From NCBI GenBank assembly GCA_002435835.1, contig DIVM01000025.1:1-28694 (forward strand): a stretch of DNA of 28,694 nucleotides, written 5' to 3'. Under the pieces are notes generated by a model. That model ran no database searches. It was not told the DNA's origin and saw nothing but the letters and a program-made list of their open reading frames with translations. Shown here piece after piece: positions 24,360 to 28,694 of the stretch; within the stretch, counting starts at the first letter, position 1, and each line of letters opens with the position of its first letter. This stretch comes from Firmicutes bacterium UBA6132. Lineage in GTDB: Bacteria > Bacillota_A > Clostridia > Tissierellales > Sedimentibacteraceae. Position numbers and translations under genes: made by a program.

Positions 24360-24602
24360 TTAATTCATTAGATATTGTGGAATTAATTTTGTTTTCCCAT
24401 TTATTATAGAATCATTTGCAATAATTTTAATTATTTCCTTTGAAATTTTAGCGCCTATATATGTTATTTTTATTATTTTAGATTTTATATCTATACTAAT
24501 TTCTTGAATATCTTTGATTTGTTTAAGCGCTTCAGCAACATTAGCAATACATCTGTAACAAAGTATATTTTCTTGTTTAAATTTAATTGTATGTTTCTTC
24601 AC
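24360..24602 (-). CDS. Small HMA-like protein (heavy-metal-associated domain)
   Basis: An 80-residue free-standing domain with ILCYRC (Cys15, Cys18) in the metal-binding loop position of HMA proteins and the beta-alpha-beta pattern (IQEISIDIKSKIIKITYIG). It lacks the canonical GMTC prefix, so it is divergent: either a copper chaperone-like protein or a degenerate relative. The start is GTG 24602 with AAGGGA 6 bases upstream. It carries the same tandem-repeat promoter as both HMA/cupredoxin fusions, which supports a shared metal or redox role. An ATG-like alternative start is not available. Confidence 0.75.
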   Translation of the reverse strand: MKKHTIKFKQENILCYRCIANVAEALKQIKDIQEISIDIKSKIIKITYIGAKISKEIIKIIANDSIINGKTKLIPQYLMN

Positions 24603-24634
24603 TTAAATCCCTTCTTTATTTTAGATTTTATGTA

Positions 24635-24667
24635 ATTATAACATTTTATTGTGAAGAAATTATGAAA
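24635..24667 (-). promoter_or_regulatory. Tandem 11-bp-repeat promoter of the small HMA gene
   Basis: On the minus strand TTTCATAATTT (24667-24657), CTTCACAATAA (24656-24646), 5 bases, then TATAAT (24640-24635). Confidence 0.7.
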
Positions 24668-24719
24668 ATTTTATATATTTTTTTAAAATTTCAAACTAAA
24701 TTTTAAATTTGTTTTATTT

Positions 24720-24752
24720 CTTCATATAATTTCCATATTTATTTAATATAAT
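24720..24752 (+). promoter_or_regulatory. Tandem 11-bp-repeat promoter of the GGDEF/HD-GYP gene
   Basis: CTTCATATAAT (24720-24730), TTCCATATTTA (24731-24741), 5 bases, then TATAAT (24747-24752). Together with the site at 24635-24667 it forms a divergent pair. The second repeat is the most degenerate of the set. Confidence 0.6.
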
Positions 24753-24793
24753 ACTTTTTGTATTTAAAAAATTCGACAAAAGAGGTTAAATAA

Positions 24794-26635
24794 ATGGATA
24801 TAAATAAAAACATCTACAAATTTATCATATTAATAATTACTACTTCTTTAACACTATTATTAAGTTATATTTGCCTTACAAAAGATATTTATATAATTTA
24901 TCAAAATTTAATTTATATTCCTGTTGTTTTGTCTTGCTTTTGGTTTAGAAAAAAAGGATTTATATATTCTGTTTCTTTTAATTTGATCCATTTATTAATA
25001 TATATGAAATATAATCATGTCTCATTATTTACTGAATTTTTAAGGTTTATTATGACAACTATAATTGCCTTTATAATATATAAAATGATTAATAATATAA
25101 ATAATCAACAATTAAGAATAATAAATTTAAATGAAAAACTCGAAAAAGATATATTTCAAAGAAAGCTCCTTGAAAAAGCATTATTTGAGGAAAAAGAAAA
25201 GTTAAAAACGACCATTGCTTCAATAGGAGACGGTGTTATATCAACAGATACTAAAGGAAATGTGACCATATTAAATAAAGTAGCAGAAGAATTAACAGGA
25301 TGGACACAGGAAGAAGCACTTGGCAGACCATTAGAAGAAGTCTTTAATATATTAAATGAAGAAACAAGAATAAAATGTGAAAATCCAATACATAATGTAC
25401 TTAATAGCGGATTGATTTTAGGACTTGCTAATCATACTGCATTAATATCTAAAAACGGAGTAGAAAGATCAATAGCTGATAGTGCTTCCCCTATAAAAGA
25501 TGATAATGGAATTATCAGTGGAGCTATATTAGTATTTAGAGACGTTACAGCAGAAAAACAAAGAGAAAATGAAATATATTTTATGAGTTATCATGATGCA
25601 TTAACAGGCTTATATAATAGAAGATTTTTCGAAGAAGAAATTAAAAGATTAGATACTGAAAGAAATTTTCCAATTTCTATTATTATGGGTGATGTCAACG
25701 GACTTAAAATTACTAATGATGCATTTGGTCACGATAAAGGAGATAAACTTTTAAAGATAGCTGCACAAACTATTAAAACTGCCTGCAGGACAGATGATAT
25801 AGTGGCAAGATGGGGCGGTGATGAATTTACAATTTTATTGCCTAAAACTAATAAAGATGAAACAGAAGCAATTGTAAAAAGAATTAAAGATATATGTTCT
25901 GAAACGAAAATCGAGGGTATGAATGTGTCAATTTCTTTTGGACATGATACAAAAGAAAATTTTGATAAAAATATTCTAACTTGTTTAAAATGTGCAGAAA
26001 ATTATATGTACAAACACAAAGTAGCTGAAAGTAATAATATGATGAGAAATATAATAAATTCAATTTCAAATAATCTATATGAAAAAAAACCTATGATAAA
26101 GAATCATTCTAAGCGTGTAAGTAATTTATGCAAAAAGATAGGTATAGCAATGGATTTGACTGCTACTGAAATATATGAACTTGAAGTATGTGGACTCCTT
26201 CATGATATTGGTAAAATTGCTATAGATGATAATATTCTTAATAAAACTGGTAAACTTACAGAACAAGAGTGGAATGAGATAAAGCGACATTCTGATATAG
26301 GACATAAAATTTTAAATTCATCACCAAAAATGTTAGAAATAGCTCAATATATTTTATATCATCATGAAAGATATGATGGGACAGGTTATCCAAACGGATT
26401 AAAAGAAAAAGAAATACCACTATTATCTAGAATTCTTGCTGTTGCTGACTCTTATGATGCAATGACAAATAAAAGAGTATATAAAGAAGCTTTAAATAAA
26501 GACACTGCTATCGAAGAAATTTTGAAAAATAGAGGAGCTCAATTCGACCCATATATAGTAGATGTATTTGTTCATAAAGTTTTAAATATATCATCGAATA
26601 AAAAAAAAGAACTTATTCAAATATATTGTGACTAA
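24794..26635 (+). CDS. Membrane PAS-GGDEF-HD-GYP cyclic di-GMP protein
   Basis: A 613-residue signalling protein. Three or four membrane segments lie in residues 8-100, then a short coiled coil (105-140) and a PAS domain (about 137-256). The GGDEF domain (about 263-410) has an intact GGDEF (341-345) and an RxxD inhibitory site RTDD (332-335), so diguanylate cyclase activity with product control is plausible. The HD-GYP domain (about 425-600) has the HD pair in LLHDIGKIA (His470, Asp471), HHERYDGTGYPNGL (523-536) and ADSYDAMTN, so c-di-GMP hydrolysis is also plausible. AGAGG lies 8 bases before the ATG. It is monocistronic. The signal sensed is unknown. Having both activities in one protein implies switching between them. 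Confidence 0.93.
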   Translation: MDINKNIYKFIILIITTSLTLLLSYICLTKDIYIIYQNLIYIPVVLSCFWFRKKGFIYSVSFNLIHLLIYMKYNHVSLFTEFLRFIMTTIIAFIIYKMINNINNQQLRIINLNEKLEKDIFQRKLLEKALFEEKEKLKTTIASIGDGVISTDTKGNVTILNKVAEELTGWTQEEALGRPLEEVFNILNEETRIKCENPIHNVLNSGLILGLANHTALISKNGVERSIADSASPIKDDNGIISGAILVFRDVTAEKQRENEIYFMSYHDALTGLYNRRFFEEEIKRLDTERNFPISIIMGDVNGLKITNDAFGHDKGDKLLKIAAQTIKTACRTDDIVARWGGDEFTILLPKTNKDETEAIVKRIKDICSETKIEGMNVSISFGHDTKENFDKNILTCLKCAENYMYKHKVAESNNMMRNIINSISNNLYEKKPMIKNHSKRVSNLCKKIGIAMDLTATEIYELEVCGLLHDIGKIAIDDNILNKTGKLTEQEWNEIKRHSDIGHKILNSSPKMLEIAQYILYHHERYDGTGYPNGLKEKEIPLLSRILAVADSYDAMTNKRVYKEALNKDTAIEEILKNRGAQFDPYIVDVFVHKVLNISSNKKKELIQIYCD

Positions 26636-26744
26636 TTATTCTATAACAAAATATAATAAAAATTTGTAAATTTCTATATATATAACAATTTAATGGCATG
26701 CTATGTATTAATTAATAAAATTACAAAAATTATAACTTAAAAAT

Positions 26745-26858
26745 ATAATAAAAAAGGTACTGTCTTAAAAATAAATTATTAAGACAGTACCTTTTAAATC
26801 AACATTTATAACTTCGTGGAGTTGTTATAAGTTTAATAAACATTTTTTTCATGTCTAT
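26745..26858 (-). ncRNA. Candidate small RNA (or 17-codon peptide gene) with CUCC loop
   Basis: A roughly 110-nt transcript is predicted from the repeat promoter at 26865-26897 to the terminator at 26752-26795. Within it TTATAAC pairs with GTTATAA, exposing the loop AACTCCACGAA, whose CUCC could pair with Shine-Dalgarno sequences. A 17-codon frame (ATG 26852 to TGA 26799; MKKMFIKLITTPRSYKC) exists but begins only a few bases after the predicted start and lacks a ribosome binding site, so I favour RNA. The rest of the surrounding intergenic region is AT-rich and shows nothing else. Confidence 0.45.
26752..26795 (-). terminator. Strong intrinsic terminator, possibly bidirectional
   Basis: A perfect 17-bp stem (AAAAGGTACTGTCTTAA and complement) with a 10-base loop, followed on the minus strand by TTTATTATATTT. 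It ends the candidate small RNA and may also stop read-through from the GGDEF/HD-GYP gene about 115 bp away. Confidence 0.85.
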
Positions 26859-26864
26859 ATATGT

Positions 26865-26897
26865 ATTATAATAAATTATTATGGAGATTTAATGGAG
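26865..26897 (-). promoter_or_regulatory. Tandem 11-bp-repeat promoter of the candidate small RNA
   Basis: On the minus strand CTCCATTAAAT (26897-26887), CTCCATAATAA (26886-26876), 5 bases, then TATAAT (26870-26865). Both repeats carry CTCCA instead of CTTCA. Confidence 0.65.
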
Positions 26898-26952
26898 AAA
26901 CTATAATATTTTAAAATTTTTATTATAAACTTGCAACTCTTCCCAAATTCTA

Positions 26953-26994
26953 AAAACCAACTCTGATGATCTAAATTTATCAAGAGTTGGTTTT
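26953..26994 (-). terminator. Intrinsic terminator after the copper-binding protein gene
   Basis: AAAACCAACTCT (26953-26964) pairs with AGAGTTGGTTTT (26983-26994), with T-rich flanks on both sides. It lies about 10 bp past the stop at 27005. Confidence 0.8.
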
Positions 26995-27004
26995 TTATTA
27001 TTTC

Positions 27005-27352
27005 TTACATATTAGCCATTTTTCTGCATTCTGAGGCACACATACGGCAAATATCTGCACATTTCTTACAGTGTTCATCTTTGAACATATCACACTCTTC
27101 TGCACATTTTTCACAGATTTTAGCACATATTTCACAGTGTTCATGAGAAAATTTTCCGCCCATTGACATAGTTGCAACAGACATTTGACACATCATAGCA
27201 CATTCGACTAACATACTTACACAATCTTTCCTTGCATTAAGATCTGGTTCATTTAAACATGCATTAAAACACTCATAACAAGCCTGTGAACATTTATTGC
27301 AAGCATCAATGCATGCTTGCATTTTATCATTCTTATTTGTTAAAATTCCCAT
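27005..27352 (-). CDS. Cys-rich four-helix-bundle copper-binding protein (DUF326/Csp-like)
   Basis: A 115-residue protein with 19 cysteines, most in CxxC or CxxxC spacing along predicted helices (for example Cys14, 18, 21, 25, 28, 32; Cys73, 76, 80, 83, 87; Cys95, 98, 102, 105, 109), plus a Met/His-containing loop (MSMGGKFSHEH). This matches the DUF326/Csp copper storage family, in which cysteines lining a four-helix bundle hold many Cu(I) ions. There is no signal peptide, so it is probably the cytosolic type. AAAGGAG lies about 9 bases before the ATG. A TATAAT (27415-27410) is upstream, followed by an ATACCC half resembling one arm of a CsoR-type operator; no full site is seen. It is monocistronic. 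Confidence 0.9.
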   Translation of the reverse strand: MGILTNKNDKMQACIDACNKCSQACYECFNACLNEPDLNARKDCVSMLVECAMMCQMSVATMSMGGKFSHEHCEICAKICEKCAEECDMFKDEHCKKCADICRMCASECRKMANM

Positions 27353-27803
27353 AGATATTTCTCCTTTTATTTTTTTTAACTATATTATTATTTGAATATT
27401 TACGGGTATTATACAATTAATTTATTAACTAAATTATATTCTTTAACATTCACACAAATTTTTTTAATATTTTTCCAACTTTTGTGCATTTGTAATCTTT
27501 TCATGAAAATATGGAGAAATTATTAATAAAAATTAATAAAAAAATCTAATACATTTTCTTAGTAAATGATATATAGTAATATAAGTAATTTTTTATAATA
27601 TAAATGTTTAAACATAAATTATAAAAAATAATAAAGTGCGTGAAACGACATATTAAACCCTTTAAAGTCAAATTATTTTGAAACTCAGTCATATTAAACT
27701 TGAGAATTTCTTTGAAGAACTAATGTTTTTTCCACTCTTTAGAAAAATGCACATATTTAATCATATTATTGCATAAAAACAAACAACTTAAATGCAAATA
27801 AAA
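27353..27803. other. Gene-free AT-rich stretch
   Basis: About 450 bp without a convincing coding frame on either strand. Apart from the copper-protein promoter near 27410, one isolated CTCCATATTTT half-site (minus strand, near 27510-27520) resembles the 11-bp repeats but has no partner or -10 at the right distance. Nothing else is recognised. Confidence 0.6.
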
Positions 27804-27828
27804 ATACCTCTTAAACAACAAGAGGTAT
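27804..27828 (-). terminator. Intrinsic terminator of the right-edge kinase gene
   Basis: ATACCTCTT and AAGAGGTAT (27804-27812 / 27820-27828) with a 7-base loop, then TTTTATTT on the minus strand, directly past the stop at 27831. Confidence 0.85.
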
Positions 27829-27830
27829 TC

Positions 27831-28694
27831 CTAATATTTCTCAATTTTAATTATAAATTTACTTCCCTTTCCAACTTCTGAAATTACATTAACTGTACCA
27901 TTAATTTTGTTTAAATTCTCTTTTACAACATATAATCCTATCCCATCACCTGTTAATTTAGCAGCACTGCTTCCTCTGTAATACACTTCAAATAAATGTT
28001 TTTTATCAACTTCACTTATTCCAATGCCGTTATCTTCAATACTTATAATTAACCCATCCTGTTCAACTTCGTAATTTACAACTACTTTCCCGCCTGTTTC
28101 TGTAAATTTATATGCATTAGTGAGTATATTGTATATTGTTTGACTTAATTTATATTTGTCAGTTTTTATATTTAATTTTTTATGGTTTAAAATATTTAAT
28201 TCAATTTTTTTTTTATCAAACTGTGCTTTTAATCCAACTATAATTTGATTTAAAAGCTGGTTAAGTTCAAACTCTTCAATATTTACTAAATCATTATCTT
28301 TTTCCGCATCAATCATACTGCTCATGTTTTTTATTATTAATGTTATATTATCTATTTGATTTTCACATATTTTTATTTCTTCAGGAGTCATATTAATAAT
28401 ACCATCTTCAAATCCTTCAAGATGTGTTTTTAAAATTGTAAGAGGCGTCCTGGTCTGGTGCACCATTTCATCAAGCAGTTTTTTCCTGCTTTTTTGCTTA
28501 AGTTTTAATTTTGAATTTAAAGACAAAAGGCTTCTTTGAATGGTTTTAATTTCATTAACATTTGAAAAATTTATTTCAGTTTCATTACCAAGCTCAATAT
28601 TTACTGCTAAATCAGCTGTATTTTTCAAATCCTTGCTCATTTTCCTGCTCATAAAAACACCTATTAATATAGCTGCTATAAAAACAATAAATAT
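27831..28694 (-). CDS. Sensor histidine kinase, 5' end outside window
   Basis: The last 287 residues of a membrane kinase. The frame is open to the right edge: 14 hydrophobic codons (IFIVFIAAILIGVF) before the first internal ATG at 28652 are the end of a membrane helix, so that ATG is not the true start. A HAMP-like linker and coiled segment follow, then the dimerisation/phosphoacceptor box MVHQTRTPLTILK, which has HQ instead of the usual HE after the histidine. ATPase motifs are N box NILTNAYKFT, G1 IEDNGIGIS, F box LFEVYYRG and G2 GDGIGLYVVKE. A response regulator is expected just outside the window. Because its target genes may be local, it is a second candidate for control of the repeat promoters. 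Confidence 0.92.
   Translation of the reverse strand: MFIVFIAAILIGVFMSRKMSKDLKNTADLAVNIELGNETEINFSNVNEIKTIQRSLLSLNSKLKLKQKSRKKLLDEMVHQTRTPLTILKTHLEGFEDGIINMTPEEIKICENQIDNITLIIKNMSSMIDAEKDNDLVNIEEFELNQLLNQIIVGLKAQFDKKKIELNILNHKKLNIKTDKYKLSQTIYNILTNAYKFTETGGKVVVNYEVEQDGLIISIEDNGIGISEVDKKHLFEVYYRGSSAAKLTGDGIGLYVVKENLNKINGTVNVISEVGKGSKFIIKIEKY

Noticed and set aside
27385..27420. CsoR operator at the copper-protein promoter
   Set aside because: Only one ATACCC arm is present near the -10; the matching GGGTAT arm at the right distance is absent.
27500..27525. Eighth tandem-repeat promoter upstream of the copper-binding gene
   Set aside because: CTCCATATTTT is followed by CATGAAAAGAT, the CAT cores are 8 rather than 11 bases apart, and no TATAAT is at the required spacing.

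Overview
The window is about 28.7 kb of very AT-rich DNA with strong GGAGG-type ribosome binding sites and occasional TTG/GTG starts. Gene content points to an anaerobic, low-GC Gram-positive of the Clostridia/Tissierellia type: tungstate uptake and molybdopterin insertion, a phosphonate/selenate-type ABC importer, DUF2318 and NusG-II proteins, a GGDEF/HD-GYP sensor, a Csp-like copper protein and a candidate selenoprotein. I cannot name the species.

Layout. (1) Bases 1-6080, minus strand: a molybdenum/tungsten cofactor cluster, tupA-tupB-tupC-mogA-moeA-moeA(PBP fusion), behind a TTGACA-N17-TAAAAT promoter and a Moco-type riboswitch; the last gene leaves the left edge. (2) 6130-8240, minus: a two-component system (OmpR-type regulator, then HAMP sensor kinase). 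(3) 8308-10113, minus: a fused HMA / UreH-DsbD_2-like membrane / cupredoxin-like protein. (4) 10454-12720, minus: an MBL-fold hydrolase and O-acetylhomoserine sulfhydrylase. (5) 12808-16141, minus: a PhnD-PhnC-PhnE-PhnE importer whose binding protein looks like the branch annotated as selenate-binding. (6) 16363-16935, minus: a methyltransferase. (7) 17273-19177, plus: a DUF2318 protein and a second HMA/membrane/cupredoxin protein. (8) 19589-22420, plus: a long class B penicillin-binding protein. (9) 22449-24602, mostly minus: a glutaredoxin-like gene with an in-frame UGA at the redox motif (UxxC) and a SECIS-like hairpin, a NusG-II protein, a duplicated tail of the gene in (7), a methyltransferase and a small HMA protein. 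(10) 24794-26635, plus: a PAS-GGDEF-HD-GYP protein. (11) 27005-28694, minus: a Cys-rich copper-binding four-helix protein and a sensor kinase cut by the right edge.

Two observations stand out. First, a UGA codon sits exactly where the first redox cysteine of a glutaredoxin belongs, with a hairpin at bacterial SECIS spacing; this fits the selenate-like importer about 6.5 kb away. Second, seven promoters share one architecture: two tandem 11-bp repeats of about CTTCAYAWWWT, exactly 5 nt, then a TATAAT-like -10 and no normal -35. They precede both HMA/cupredoxin genes, the small HMA protein, the PBP, the GGDEF/HD-GYP gene and two ORF-poor transcripts that look like small RNAs with exposed CUCC motifs. 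This resembles a Pho-box-type response-regulator regulon and ties together otherwise scattered metal, envelope and signalling genes.
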